Counted from the first letter of the stretch, positions 9,664-18,561 are shown. The stretch: 64,000 bases of DNA from Synechococcus sp. CS-1328 (GCF_025128095.1 NZ_JAHLYT010000071.1:248001-312000), one strand, 5' to 3'. Translations and numbers: made by a program. The notes: generated from the letters alone by a model not told the origin.

Positions 9664-10030
9664 GAATGGGTCTTGAGACCTGCTGAAGGCACCAGCTCCA
9701 GGTGCTGCAGGCCCCGCCCAACCTGTCTCACCCGTCCTGTCTCGCCGATTCGATCCAACCCGACCAATTGAGCAGGAGCTCCGGTAAGGCCAGCTGAACG
9801 GCGACGATGAGGTCGGCGAGCAGCCAGCCCAGAGAGTCGGATCGATTGATCACAGCCAGAATTAAGCATCTTGAAAAAGACGCGTTATAAGACTAAGTAC
9901 GAGACCTGGACGAGACAAGTAAGAGGTGGTGATTGCTGCAGCGGCGACCTCCCATTGGTAGCTGCAACTGATCCATGCGGTTGTTCAAGGCAGGGGATCG
10001 CTGCAGTGGATCGGCTGCATGGATCACAAC

Positions 10031-10052
10031 GCCCCGATGGCGCCATCGGGGC
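10031..10052. repeat. 22-bp perfect palindrome downstream of the J-domain gene
   Basis: GCCCCGATGGC is followed without a gap by its reverse complement GCCATCGGGGC. It lies about 50 bp beyond the stop of the minus-strand J-domain gene, so it could fold into a terminating hairpin, but no T-run follows on either strand. A dyad binding site is the alternative. Confidence 0.6.
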
Positions 10053-10100
10053 TGGAGCGAGGAGTGGCCCCGCATCCAGTGGCATGCCACAACAGAGTGC

Positions 10101-11486
10101 TCAGCTTGAGCCGCGGTAGAGCTCCTTAAGCAGGTGATAGGCCTCATTGAGGCGTCGCATCGCATCCACGGAGCCGCCTGAATCGGGATGATGGAGCACG
10201 GCCATCTCGCGGTAAGACTCCCGGATCTGGCGGAGGCTGAGCTGATGTCCGGGTGCGGTGGGCAACTGCAGCAGCTTGAGGGCGCCATGCAGGGTCATCG
10301 TGTGCTCAAGGGTGAGGAATGACGTACCCGGGCGGCGTCTGCGAAACCGATGCACAAACCGTCGGATCAGAGTGGGAAGGCGTAACTCCAGCGTGGCGGC
10401 ACTGAAGGGGTCTTCCAGCAGCCCCGCCATCACCATGACCCGCTCGAAACTGGCCGGACCCGCCTCCCAGCTGGGGGCAAACCCACGCACCAACGCACTG
10501 GCCAGCGACCAGGTGAATGCCCGTCCTTCGCTCTGGTCGGCGTGCGGCCAGATGTCCTGAGCCAGCCAGACCATCGCGGCTTCGAGCACGGCCTCATTGG
10601 GATCACTGCCGTAGAGATCACTCCAGTGCTGGGCAGCAGCACGGAGGGCCTGCTGGATCGCGACCGCCGGCACCGTGGGCAGGGATTCGTCCGTCTGGAT
10701 CGAACCGGGCCTGACCCGCAAACTACGGCGCAGTTGATCGGAGCGGCGCTGAACGAAGCCAGGCAGATCGATGCCGCCAACGCTGCCGCCGACGCTCGAG
10801 GCGGAGGCAGCGTCCGGCGTGGCACGAGTCGATGCGGTCGGATCGGCCGTGGTTCGCAGAGCCACCTGCCTGCGGGGCACCAGCACCAGGGAGCCACGTG
10901 CATCGAGGGCGGTGCTGAACGCCTCCTCCTCCAGATCCTCGATCTCATCGTTCTGTGGGCCCGAACCCTGAGGCTGTTCCTTGCGCTGGCCAGCCACGAC
11001 CTTCGGCTCCGCCGCAGGAATCCCATCGTTCGGGACCTGCGCGTCAACGGGGCTGGTCCAAGGCTGCGAACCAGCTGCCGCGTTCGCCAGGGCCTCTGGT
11101 GGCACCGCCGCGTCGTCACGACTGGTCTCGGCAATGCTGCTCTCATCAACGTTGTCAGTGGCAAAGCTTTCTGTGACGACTGAGTCGGCCACAGCCCTGA
11201 CCGCCGCCGCCAGCCGAGCCGACAGGGCTGTGTGCTCCTCCGTGGCTTCCTCAGGAGTGGAGTCGGCCGGAAGGGTCCAACTCCCACCTGAAAGATCCAC
11301 GGCCTCAAGCGCCCCTTCCGGCAGGTCATCCTCGAAGAGGCCCTGCAGCAGACGCACCAGGATGTCACCACGGCTGCGCAGCCCCCACTCCCCCCGCAGG
11401 GTGTCGATCTGCGCGACCAGCTCAACCGGCAGTTCCAGACTGATTCTGCGCCGCTCCCCCTGGGCCGAGTCCACTACTGGTTCCAC
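10101..11486 (-). CDS. J-domain protein with an N-terminal ribbon-helix-helix-like segment
   Basis: The last ~65 residues form a J domain with the diagnostic HPD in AVLHHPDSGGS, so the protein should stimulate an Hsp70 (DnaK) partner. Near the N-terminus, RRRISLELPVELVAQIDTLR followed by GLRSRGDILVRLLQGLF resembles a ribbon-helix-helix DNA-binding segment. The ~150-residue middle is acidic and low in complexity, followed by a predicted helical region (about 300-420). The start is uncertain: the frame is open to a TTG at 11567 inside the upstream gene; the GTG at 11486, 17 nt below that gene's stop, is proposed here. It forms an apparent operon with the upstream DUF3370 gene. Function is not otherwise known to me. 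Confidence 0.75.
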   Translation of the reverse strand: MEPVVDSAQGERRRISLELPVELVAQIDTLRGEWGLRSRGDILVRLLQGLFEDDLPEGALEAVDLSGGSWTLPADSTPEEATEEHTALSARLAAAVRAVADSVVTESFATDNVDESSIAETSRDDAAVPPEALANAAAGSQPWTSPVDAQVPNDGIPAAEPKVVAGQRKEQPQGSGPQNDEIEDLEEEAFSTALDARGSLVLVPRRQVALRTTADPTASTRATPDAASASSVGGSVGGIDLPGFVQRRSDQLRRSLRVRPGSIQTDESLPTVPAVAIQQALRAAAQHWSDLYGSDPNEAVLEAAMVWLAQDIWPHADQSEGRAFTWSLASALVRGFAPSWEAGPASFERVMVMAGLLEDPFSAATLELRLPTLIRRFVHRFRRRRPGTSFLTLEHTMTLHGALKLLQLPTAPGHQLSLRQIRESYREMAVLHHPDSGGSVDAMRRLNEAYHLLKELYRGSS

Positions 11487-11502
11487 CGGCGGCGTGCTGA
11501 GG

Positions 11503-13251
11503 TCAGCGGCCCACGAGGCCACGCATGATCTGCTGCTGAGCCTCCACGGCGTCCTGATAGCGCTCAATCAAAGACTGGCTGACCCTGACCGGTGGAAGGA
11601 CCACGGGGACTGGTGTCGCCGTTGCTGATCGGATGTTGCTGGGGGGGACGACCCTCGCTGCTGCTGGATTCGACTTGGGCTGGATGGTGGCCGCCGCCGC
11701 CGATCGCGACGGACTGACGGAATGGTTGATCGGCGGCAGGGGCGGGGCCGGTGGCACCCAGTGGTGAGCTCCTGGGGCTACGACCGGACGGGGCTGTGCC
11801 ACAACTGGGCGGGGCAGCTGAGGTTGGGCTGGTTGAAGAGTTGGGGCAGGCGTCGCGGCGGCTCCATTGGTTGCCACGGCAGGCGGAACAGCCGGTGGTG
11901 GAGCGTTGGGACGGGTGACCGTGGACCGGGCCAGTTCCAGTTGTCGCTCCCGCTCCTGCACAAGGGCCAACTGGGAGCTGGGCACCACGCTGAGCAGATG
12001 GCCAGGGGTCGCATCGGCGGGATACACCAGGCTCACCCGCACGGAATTGACCACCCCGGGATGCAGATTCAGGGTGGTGAGCGAGAGGCTCTGACCAGAG
12101 CGCAGACCGACATGCATTTCCTGCAGACCATCGGCTGTCGTGACCTGCAATGAGCCGCGGAAGGCGGTGAAGTCTCTACCGCCACTGGGCGACGGGTGGC
12201 TCATCACCAGCTCATACGGTCCATTGCCGGTGAGCTGTAGGTCGATATCGAAACGCACGCCATAGGTGCCCACATTGTCGAGGGAGGAATCAATCATCCG
12301 GGTCGCCAACGCATTCACCTGCACATCACTGGTGCCGAAGTGATGCCGGAACGTGCTGGTCAGCGGTACGTGCAGAGGTCCCTGGCTGCTGAGGTCGTGG
12401 CGAAGGTTGGCCTTGTAGGCATCTCCCAGGGCCACGCCCCCAACGCGGGAGAAAATCTGGCGGTTCTGGATGTCGGCGATGCGATTGAGATACACCCGCC
12501 CCGGTGCCAGACGGCCCTGATCCAGCATCGCCAGGATGTCCCGATCACTGTTGGGATCCTTCGCTGCCACCACAGCCACCTGGAAGGGGCCATCGCTATG
12601 GCCACGTAGAAGGGCATTGGCAATTCCGAGGGCCGGAAGGGCGGTATTGAACAGCACAACACGGCTGCGAGCCGGGATGGTGATCTCATCGGCGAGATTT
12701 CGGTCCAGACGGCCGCGCAACATCTGAACCGCCGTGGCATCGCCAGGACCCGTGTTCCATGGCCTAGGCCCCAGGGGCTTCACCCCCATCAGATTGTTGG
12801 CCAGATAAGGCGCTTCGAAACTATTGCGCACGGCACCATTCGCAAAGCGGATGTGGACGGGGCGCACGCCGGGATTGATCAGGATCGCCGCCAGGGTGAG
12901 CTGGGCGCGGCGATCCTGCGGAGAGATGTTCTTGCGGTTGGGGGGAAAGTACTTGTGGTGGATGTGCAGGCCGAAGTCGCCGTTGAACGAGAATTCGGAA
13001 TTGCGCAGGGCCTGGCCGGTCTCAGCGGCGATCGACCTACCGGGGGTGGTGGTGATCAGGATGCCAGGACCCTCGACCTCCTCCGGCTGGTTGGAGTGGA
13101 GCACGGGCACATTGTTGAAGGTGCCGTTGAGAGGGCGTGCTCGCTGACCCGCCATCAGCGCCACATAAGCCGAAGCCGCCGGAGCCTGCAGGAGCACCGA
13201 CGAAGCGAGCAGGACAGCCGAAACGGCGGGCAGGACTGAAACCAGCTGCAT
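11503..13251 (-). CDS. Exported DUF3370 family protein
   Basis: The protein starts MQLVSVLPAVSAVLLASSV with a Sec signal peptide ending near APAASA. The mature part begins with an LNGTFNNVPVLHSNQPE segment and goes on with GDFGLHIHHKYF and LAAILINPGVRPV, matching my memory of the cyanobacterial DUF3370 family (function unknown, probably envelope or periplasmic). The last ~150 residues are Pro/Ala/Val-rich and low in complexity, and extend beyond the usual family length. The ATG at 13251 was chosen because the signal peptide starts there; the frame runs open to 13485. The gene is divergent from a small ORF at 13507. Confidence 0.75.
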   Translation of the reverse strand: MQLVSVLPAVSAVLLASSVLLQAPAASAYVALMAGQRARPLNGTFNNVPVLHSNQPEEVEGPGILITTTPGRSIAAETGQALRNSEFSFNGDFGLHIHHKYFPPNRKNISPQDRRAQLTLAAILINPGVRPVHIRFANGAVRNSFEAPYLANNLMGVKPLGPRPWNTGPGDATAVQMLRGRLDRNLADEITIPARSRVVLFNTALPALGIANALLRGHSDGPFQVAVVAAKDPNSDRDILAMLDQGRLAPGRVYLNRIADIQNRQIFSRVGGVALGDAYKANLRHDLSSQGPLHVPLTSTFRHHFGTSDVQVNALATRMIDSSLDNVGTYGVRFDIDLQLTGNGPYELVMSHPSPSGGRDFTAFRGSLQVTTADGLQEMHVGLRSGQSLSLTTLNLHPGVVNSVRVSLVYPADATPGHLLSVVPSSQLALVQERERQLELARSTVTRPNAPPPAVPPAVATNGAAATPAPTLQPAQPQLPRPVVAQPRPVVAPGAHHWVPPAPPLPPINHSVSPSRSAAAATIQPKSNPAAARVVPPSNIRSATATPVPVVLPPVRVSQSLIERYQDAVEAQQQIMRGLVGR

Positions 13252-13506
13252 AGGACCAGCGGGACTGACCTTTCTCAAGCTGTGTCTTGCGACTGGCAAC
13301 GGCACATGATCAGGGATTTTCTTTGCGGTTGGGATCGAGGCTTCCGGCTTGGCCCAGAATGGGGCCACTGTGCCTGAGGGAAGCCAAGGTGAACGGCAGG
13401 GTCCGGCGCAGCATCGCAACCATCGCTGGGGGACAGGGAGGTGGTGGGCAGGTCTCGGAGGCGTTAAGCCGCAGGCTAGAACCAAACAGATCCACAGAAT
13501 TTTCTC

Positions 13507-13701
13507 ATGTTTCCGCCCTTCCCCTGCTGCGCCTCTGAGGAGGACAGCCGCACCAGCCGGCGGCGGTACCAGGAACGCAAGCTGCGCATGCTGTCCTTCT
13601 GGCGCGATGGAATCGAACGTCAGCTGGCGGCCCTCACGGCGGCGATCAACACCCTGGAAGCGCAGATGCGCCGAGACCAGCCCCTTGATCCTCAGGATTG
13701 A
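13507..13701 (+). CDS. Small hypothetical protein
   Basis: An open frame of 64 codons encodes a basic, helix-prone peptide with RRRYQERKLRMLSFWRDGIE and AALTAAINTLEAQMRRDQ, which suggests a short coiled coil. It starts at an ATG downstream of an AT-richer stretch (promoter-like AGAATTTTCTC just upstream). Its 3' end overlaps the convergent sigma-factor gene by 56 bp. I do not recognise a named family; it looks like one of the small conserved cyanobacterial proteins, but that is an impression only. Confidence 0.55.
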   Translation: MFPPFPCCASEEDSRTSRRRYQERKLRMLSFWRDGIERQLAALTAAINTLEAQMRRDQPLDPQD

Positions 13702-14449
13702 GCCCCAGTTGCCCCCAATGGCAGCGCAACTGATCCAGCGCCCCGAGAAACCAGCGGCGGGCTGTCATCGGACTCACCTGCAGCTGCCGCGCGACGCGGC
13801 GATAGCTCCAGCCTCCGAGCACGATCTGACGCACCAGGGTGGCCAGGGCCGGGTCGAGGTTGGCCAGCAGTCGCTCCACTGACGTCGGGCTGCTGACGTC
13901 GAAGGCCGTCAGGGCAGGAGCACTGCCTGAGACTGTTTCCCAGCTGGCATCAGGCATGGCAGTGGGTTCGCTCCCGGCCAGACCCTCCAGCGAAGCGGCA
14001 CGCTTGAGTTGCTCCGCCTGGCGCAGCACATGCCACTGCTCAGGGCTGAGGCCCAGAGCCCGGCGCAGCTCCTCAGAGCCCGGTGTGCGCCCCTGCTGGC
14101 TTTCGATCTCGCGTCCAAGCACCCGCAGCCGGTCGAGCATCTCCACCTGGCGACGGGGAAGCCGTACGCATCCGACGGAATCGCGCAGGTAGTGGAGGAT
14201 GGCGCCCCGCACATGGGGCCGGGCAAAGGCCTCAAAAGGCACAGCACGGTCCTGGTTGTAGAGCTCAGCGGCGCGCAGCAGCCCCAGCATCCCGACCTGC
14301 AGGAGGTCGTCCAGGGGCTCGCGGCAGCAGCGGGAATAATGCAGGGCCAGGGGCCGCACAATCTGGCGGTACTGGAGCACGCGTGCATTCCGGCGCTGCT
14401 CAGCGGTGGATGGAGCGGCGGCAGGTGCTTGCAGACAACGGCGAGACAT
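13646..14449 (-). CDS. RNA polymerase sigma factor, group 3 (SigF/B-like)
   Basis: Alternative sigma-70 family factor of 267 residues. Region 2 is visible as EPLDDLLQVGMLGLLRAAELYN with FEAFARPHVRGAILHYLRD (region 2.3-2.4), region 3 as LPRRQVEMLDRLRVLGREIE with GRTPGSEELRRALGLSPEQW, and region 4 as the helix-turn-helix GGWSYRRVARQLQVSPMTARRW. There is no region 1.1. The make-up fits stress or motility-type group 3 sigma factors. The C-terminal end overlaps the small convergent ORF at 13507-13701. Its regulon cannot be read from the sequence. Confidence 0.88.
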   Translation of the reverse strand: MSRRCLQAPAAAPSTAEQRRNARVLQYRQIVRPLALHYSRCCREPLDDLLQVGMLGLLRAAELYNQDRAVPFEAFARPHVRGAILHYLRDSVGCVRLPRRQVEMLDRLRVLGREIESQQGRTPGSEELRRALGLSPEQWHVLRQAEQLKRAASLEGLAGSEPTAMPDASWETVSGSAPALTAFDVSSPTSVERLLANLDPALATLVRQIVLGGWSYRRVARQLQVSPMTARRWFLGALDQLRCHWGQLGLNPEDQGAGLGASALPGC

Positions 14450-14668
14450 CGAATCGGAGGCGAACGGCCATTGGAGAGCACCGTTGGGGGTCTCCTCGGT
14501 TCACTCAGCCGCAGCCGGGCGTCGCCCTCAACCGCGATTCCACGGAATCAACCGGTTGAAGGGGCAAGATTCCGTGAAACCACGCCCATCGGGCTATCGA
14601 TCCAGCCGCGAGCTCCGGCGATGACAGCCGGAAGTGGCCGTTCTGGAGAGGCTGGTCGGGAATGTCAG

Positions 14669-14725
14669 GTCGGCAGTGGTCAGCCTGCAGTGATCAGTCC
14701 GCAGTGATCAGCCTGGAGTGGTGAG
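14669..14725. repeat. 14-bp tandem repeat spanning the stop codon of the HIT-family gene
   Basis: Units CCTGCAGTGATCAG (14684-14697), TCCGCAGTGATCAG (14698-14711) and CCTGGAGTGGTGAG (14712-14725) stand in tandem, with a diverged 15-bp unit at 14669-14683. The last unit encodes the final residues of the minus-strand gene, and its TGA (14708-14710) starts the first non-coding unit, so the tract looks like repeated copying of the gene's 3' end. Confidence 0.85.
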
Positions 14726-15601
14726 TCCCTGGATCTGGGGCTCAAGCAGCAGCTCGGGCGATGCCGCCACCTCTTTCAGCAATCGCCAGGGGCCCTCTGT
14801 CTCGATCCAGTCCAGGCGGGAGGATGGACCACAGAGCAGGCAGCCGGCGAAACCGAGGGCATTGACGCTGAAACCGGCCGCATGCTCCCGCACCCGCCGC
14901 ACGGTCAGGAACCAGTCGTCATCGAAGAGCAGGTTGTAGGGGTGACGCGGCTGACGATCGGGTTCCGGGCTGCCCAAGCCGAGGGCCCGGCAGTGGTCCA
15001 GGTAGAGGCTGGGCAGGTCGGAGCAGCCGAGTGGATCGTGGCGGCGGCTGAGCCTGTAGGCCCAGGGCCAGGCAGGGGCCAGGCCCTCGAGCTGGCTGCG
15101 CAGCCTCGGAGCCAACGGGCAGCTCGGTTCGCCGGAGTGGCGCGGCAACAGCTGCAGGTGCCGGTGCGGCTGGCTGGCCCCGGCTTCGGCGCAGCTGTTG
15201 AAGAACCAGAGCCCGCCGGTGTCGCCGGCCACGTGGGCCACGCTGGCCCAGTCGCTCTGCTGCAGCCAGCCGGCCTGAGGTTGCCACTGGCTGGTGATCA
15301 GCAGCAGATGGCCCCGCTGCACGGGGAATTTGTTGAGCAGCACCACATGGCTCTCGCCCAGCAGCTCCACCTGCAACAACGGTTCCCAGGGCAGGAATGG
15401 GTTCGGCTTGGGCCCGCCCGCCCGCAGATGCTTGGGGGTGCTGGAAAGCAATCGACGCAACACGAAGGGGGCGCTGCTCGGATGGGGCACCCGCTCCGTA
15501 CGCAGTGGCACCAGGGCACCGGAGGCCACGGCCCGCTCAGAGACGGCCAGGGCCCGACGCCAGAGCCGAGCGGCGCGCTGCCCGGGACGGGTGCCCCGCA
15601 T
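14708..15601 (-). CDS. ATP adenylyltransferase / Ap4A phosphorylase-like (HIT superfamily)
   Basis: Predicted to cleave or make diadenosine polyphosphates. The 297-residue protein has the conserved phosphorylase features KPNPFLPWEP, LNKFPVQRGHLLLITSQW and the catalytic histidine motif SQPHRHLQLLP, which corresponds to the GHT/HxH motif of the GAFH/Ap4A phosphorylase group, followed by HPYNLLFDDDWFL. The ATG at 15601 is preferred because upstream codons (to 15709) belong to the neighbour's 3' end. It starts 7 bp after the SpoIID gene stops, so the two are probably co-transcribed. Confidence 0.88.
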   Translation of the reverse strand: MRGTRPGQRAARLWRRALAVSERAVASGALVPLRTERVPHPSSAPFVLRRLLSSTPKHLRAGGPKPNPFLPWEPLLQVELLGESHVVLLNKFPVQRGHLLLITSQWQPQAGWLQQSDWASVAHVAGDTGGLWFFNSCAEAGASQPHRHLQLLPRHSGEPSCPLAPRLRSQLEGLAPAWPWAYRLSRRHDPLGCSDLPSLYLDHCRALGLGSPEPDRQPRHPYNLLFDDDWFLTVRRVREHAAGFSVNALGFAGCLLCGPSSRLDWIETEGPWRLLKEVAASPELLLEPQIQGLTTPG

Positions 15602-15608
15602 CAGGGAG

Positions 15609-16709
15609 TTACCCGGCACCGGCCTTGAGGCGGGCCAGGGAGGCACCCTGGTAGTAGCGGCCGAGGATCTGGTTGTACCGCAGACCCTGCTCGGCCAGAT
15701 CCTGGGCACCGTGCTGGCTCATGCTGGCGCCGAGATGGCCGTGGGCCTCAGAACTGATCTGCTGCGTGGAGGCATAGAGGCTTTCGACGATCCCGCCCTG
15801 GTAGCTGAGGATCAGGCCGGTGGTGGAAGAGGCAGCCTGCCGGGTCCGTTCGCTGACGCTGGCCAGGCCGCGGTAAGCCTGCCAGCGGGTGGTATTGCCC
15901 AGGTGCCAATGGCGGCTGGCCGGCCGGGCCATGTGGGCCAGGGCATAGGAACGGGCCGCCACGGCCTGGGCCCGCAGGGCCTCCATGTTCCAGCTGCTGG
16001 GCATTTCCGCCCCCACCACCGAGGCCACGTAGTCCTCAAGCGAGAGATGGTTGATCAGCTCCACGCCGCCGCCATTCAGCAGAAGCCGCAAGCGGCCTGC
16101 GTAGGCCTGGCCATCGACCAGCAGCGCTCCGGAGTTTGACTGCAGCCAGGCTTCCGCCAGGCCGGAGGGCAGAGCCCCCACGGCCACGGCCTCGCCAGGG
16201 GAACCCTGCTGCAGGAGGCGGCCGTCGCGGCTGAGCAATTGCCAGGGGCCGCTGGCCCCCAGTCGGGGCTGGCCGGAGGCCCCCAGTAAGGCCACGCGGA
16301 TCTCCAGGGCCACCGGTGAACCGGCCCCAGGCTCCACCAGATCGAGGCGCTGGGACGCCGCACTGGCGGCCCGCTCCGCCTGGAGCCCGCGCAGCTGGTC
16401 CTGGGTCGGCGCCATCCGCTCCTCACCGCCAGCTGCGGTGCCGGCCGCGCTGCGGGAGGCCGTCGTTGTGGTGGGGCTGGCCACCAGGGCTGCAAGCAGG
16501 CGATCGTCGTCGGCAGCGCCGCCGCGGCTACTGGCCATCAGGCCCTGGGCCGCAAAGCCGACAGCGAGAGCTGCCGCCGCCAGGGGGCCGGTCAGCAGCA
16601 GACGGCGACTGAACGGAGGCAGCCAGGGCAGGTTCAGGCGGTGGCCCAGAGTGCTGCCCAGCTCTCGGCACCGCTGCCATCGGGTTCTGCGTGCAAGCTG
16701 CCGTTCCAC
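15609..16709 (-). CDS. SpoIID/LytB domain protein
   Basis: Exported or membrane-anchored cell-wall protein of 366 residues. A hydrophobic segment (about 38-58, LLLTGPLAAAALAVG) forms an uncleaved signal or anchor. The C-terminal SpoIID domain carries LSLEDYVASVVGAEMPSSW, EALRAQAVAARSYAL and the terminal SQHGAQDLAEQGLRYNQIL, in which SQxGA is the family signature. In Bacillus SpoIID is a peptidoglycan transglycosylase; cyanobacterial members are uncharacterised. It starts at a GTG and its 5' end overlaps phzF by 76 bp, so a later start is possible, although no good ATG follows soon. Confidence 0.85.
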   Translation of the reverse strand: MERQLARRTRWQRCRELGSTLGHRLNLPWLPPFSRRLLLTGPLAAAALAVGFAAQGLMASSRGGAADDDRLLAALVASPTTTTASRSAAGTAAGGEERMAPTQDQLRGLQAERAASAASQRLDLVEPGAGSPVALEIRVALLGASGQPRLGASGPWQLLSRDGRLLQQGSPGEAVAVGALPSGLAEAWLQSNSGALLVDGQAYAGRLRLLLNGGGVELINHLSLEDYVASVVGAEMPSSWNMEALRAQAVAARSYALAHMARPASRHWHLGNTTRWQAYRGLASVSERTRQAASSTTGLILSYQGGIVESLYASTQQISSEAHGHLGASMSQHGAQDLAEQGLRYNQILGRYYQGASLARLKAGAG

Positions 16710-17554
16710 AACAGATGGCCCGTACCGGTCAAGCGGATCATGCCTGAAGATGACGCCTCACAGAGCATGCCGCCTGGCCGGCTGGAACACTGCCAGCCCA
16801 CCACCGGCCGGTTGAGGCGCTCGATCCAGTAGGGGGCCACCAGGGCATGGGCGGATCCGGTGACCGGGTCCTCATCGATGCCGAGCCCCGGGGCGAAGAA
16901 GCGCAGGCGGTAGTCAGCAGGGCGGCCACCGACCAGCTCGCGAGAAAAGCCGCCAGCGCCCTCCGCGTGGCTGGTCTGGGCGCACTCCTGCATCAGCACC
17001 AGCCCTGCCCGCACCTCCCCCTGCAGCTCCGACGCCAGACCATCCAGCTGCCCCAGCTGGGCCGCCGGCGGCAGCAGCGCGACGGAGTATCCCAGCGCGG
17101 AATGCCAGTACTGCTCCACGCCTGAGCCGAGTCGCCGATCCAGCAGCGCCGCCAGCGGATCCGGCAGCTCTGCCGGCTGCAGCGGGGCACTCGGGAGCTC
17201 GATCCGTCCACGGCCCGGATCGTCTTCCGCCAGTTGCACGACCAGGGGACCACTGCGGCTGAGCAGGGCAGTGGACGCACCGGGTGCCAAAAGACCCCAG
17301 GCCCCCAGCGCCAGCAGCGCAGCCAGGGTGGCGTGGCCGCAGAGCGGCACCTCACAGCTCGGGGTGAACCAGCGCAGGGCCCAGCCGCCGCCGGGCGCTG
17401 GCAGCAGAAAGGCCGTTTCCGACTGGCGCAGGCTGGTGGCCACCCCCTGCAGCCAGGCGTCGCTGGCGGGCCGCTCCAGCCGCACCACGGCGGCACCATT
17501 GCCGGCCAGGGGCCGTTCGGCGAAGGCCTCGATCAGCAGGGCTGGGAGCATCAC
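16634..17554 (-). CDS. PhzF family isomerase/epimerase
   Basis: Member of the diaminopimelate-epimerase-fold PhzF family, with 306 residues. Motifs: LAGNGAAVV near the N-terminus (usually GNPAAV), the general-acid Glu in RQSETAFLL, FTPSCEVPLCGHATLAA, and the C-terminal half motif DEDPVTGSAHALVAPYW. No other phenazine genes are near, so an actual role in phenazine synthesis is unlikely; the substrate is unknown. It is followed by the SpoIID and HIT genes on the same strand with overlapping or very short gaps, giving a three-gene unit. Confidence 0.9.
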   Translation of the reverse strand: MMLPALLIEAFAERPLAGNGAAVVRLERPASDAWLQGVATSLRQSETAFLLPAPGGGWALRWFTPSCEVPLCGHATLAALLALGAWGLLAPGASTALLSRSGPLVVQLAEDDPGRGRIELPSAPLQPAELPDPLAALLDRRLGSGVEQYWHSALGYSVALLPPAAQLGQLDGLASELQGEVRAGLVLMQECAQTSHAEGAGGFSRELVGGRPADYRLRFFAPGLGIDEDPVTGSAHALVAPYWIERLNRPVVGWQCSSRPGGMLCEASSSGMIRLTGTGHLLWNGSLHAEPDGSGAESWAALWATA

Positions 17555-17579
17555 GCAGGCGCGAATGGAGGGTGGCAGA

Positions 17580-18491
17580 TCACTCTGACGTGAGCTGCCG
17601 TTCCATTAGATCCGCCACGGCCCGGCGGGGGGTCGTCCGGCCCTCGAGCACCTGCACCACCTGATCACAGATGGGCAGATGCCACCCATGCTGTTGGGCC
17701 AGCCGCAGCACGGCCCTGGCGGTGGCGCGGCCCTCCACCGTGGCCCCGATCCGCTCGATGGCGGCGGCTTCGTCCAGCCCCTCCGCCAGCAGAACGCCGC
17801 AGCGATAGTTGCGGCTCAGCGGGCTGGTGGCCGTGGCCAGCAGATCCCCCAGGCCCGCCAGGCCATAGGTGGTGGCGGGATCGCCCCCCATGCCGTGCAC
17901 CACCAGGCCGAGTTCCGCCAGCCCGCGGCAGAGCAGCGAGGCGCGGGCATTGGCGCCCAGGCCAAGGCCGTCGCAGATGCCGGCCGCCAGGGCCATCACG
18001 TTCTTGAGGGCACCGGCTGCTTCGACGCCGATCGGATCGGCATTGGTGTAGAGGCGCAGGTTGTCGCTGCTCAGCTCCCGTTGCAGATGGCGGGCCAGCG
18101 CCGCCTCCTGGGAGGCCAGAACGCTGGCGGCGGGCAGACCCTGCTGCAGCTCCGTGGCCAGGTTGGGACCGCTCAGCACCGCCAGAGGTGCGATCGCGAG
18201 GTGTTGGCGCCAGAGCTGGGTGGCGGTGCAGAGCCGATCCGGATCGAGACCCTTGCTGCAGCTCAACAGGGGCAGGTCTTCCGGCCAGGCGGCGCTCAAC
18301 TGGCTCGCCAGGGGCTCGATGCCGGCCATCGCCACGGCCGCCACCACCAGATCCCGATCGCGCAGCAGCGCCTTGGCATCGCCGCCATCCCGGCGCGACC
18401 AGACCACGACGTGATGGCCGGCGCGGCGCCACAGATCGGTGAGGGTGGTGCCCCAGGCACCGCGGCCCAGAACGACAAGCCTCAGAGCCAT
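17580..18491 (-). CDS. gpsA: NAD(P)-dependent glycerol-3-phosphate dehydrogenase
   Basis: Makes sn-glycerol-3-phosphate from dihydroxyacetone phosphate for membrane lipids. The 303-residue protein starts MALRLVVLGRGAWGTTL, a Rossmann GxGxWG motif, and has SCSKGLDPD, SGPNLATELQQGLPAASV and the substrate-site helix GVEAAGALKNVMALAAGICDG. The ATG at 18491 was chosen at the nucleotide-binding motif; the frame is open to 18563. It lies just downstream of phzF's opposite end (25 bp gap to the phzF start), so it may head the gpsA-phzF-spoIID-HIT unit. The SDR gene is divergent. Confidence 0.95.
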   Translation of the reverse strand: MALRLVVLGRGAWGTTLTDLWRRAGHHVVVWSRRDGGDAKALLRDRDLVVAAVAMAGIEPLASQLSAAWPEDLPLLSCSKGLDPDRLCTATQLWRQHLAIAPLAVLSGPNLATELQQGLPAASVLASQEAALARHLQRELSSDNLRLYTNADPIGVEAAGALKNVMALAAGICDGLGLGANARASLLCRGLAELGLVVHGMGGDPATTYGLAGLGDLLATATSPLSRNYRCGVLLAEGLDEAAAIERIGATVEGRATARAVLRLAQQHGWHLPICDQVVQVLEGRTTPRRAVADLMERQLTSE

Positions 18492-18561
18492 GCGCAAACG
18501 GACGAGAAGCCGCGACTGCCGCGGTGGGGCCGTCATCATGCGCCATCCAGGGTTCCCTGCC

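Larger units (their letters stand above)
8228..10100. other. Gene-poor spacer of about 1.9 kb
   Basis: No recognisable gene was found between the apcD terminator and the end of the J-domain gene. Open frames of 60-224 codons exist on both strands but overlap each other, are rich in Arg, Ser and Cys, and show no family resemblance. Parts of it (about 9240-9540) are visibly lower in GC than the flanks. It contains a 14-bp direct repeat and a 17-bp perfect hairpin (8935-8992), a TATAAT-like box (9441-9446), a 13-bp tandem repeat (9612-9663) and a 22-bp palindrome (10031-10052). It may be decayed coding DNA or host small RNAs; neither is shown. Confidence 0.6.

Noticed and set aside
9871-10119. 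82-codon plus-strand frame after a lower-GC stretch
   Set aside because: It runs through the 22-bp palindrome and into the 3' end of the J-domain gene; composition is not protein-like after residue 20.
16847-17125. Phenazine biosynthesis locus because of phzF
   Set aside because: No other phz gene is near; PhzF-like proteins are widespread and mostly unrelated to phenazines.
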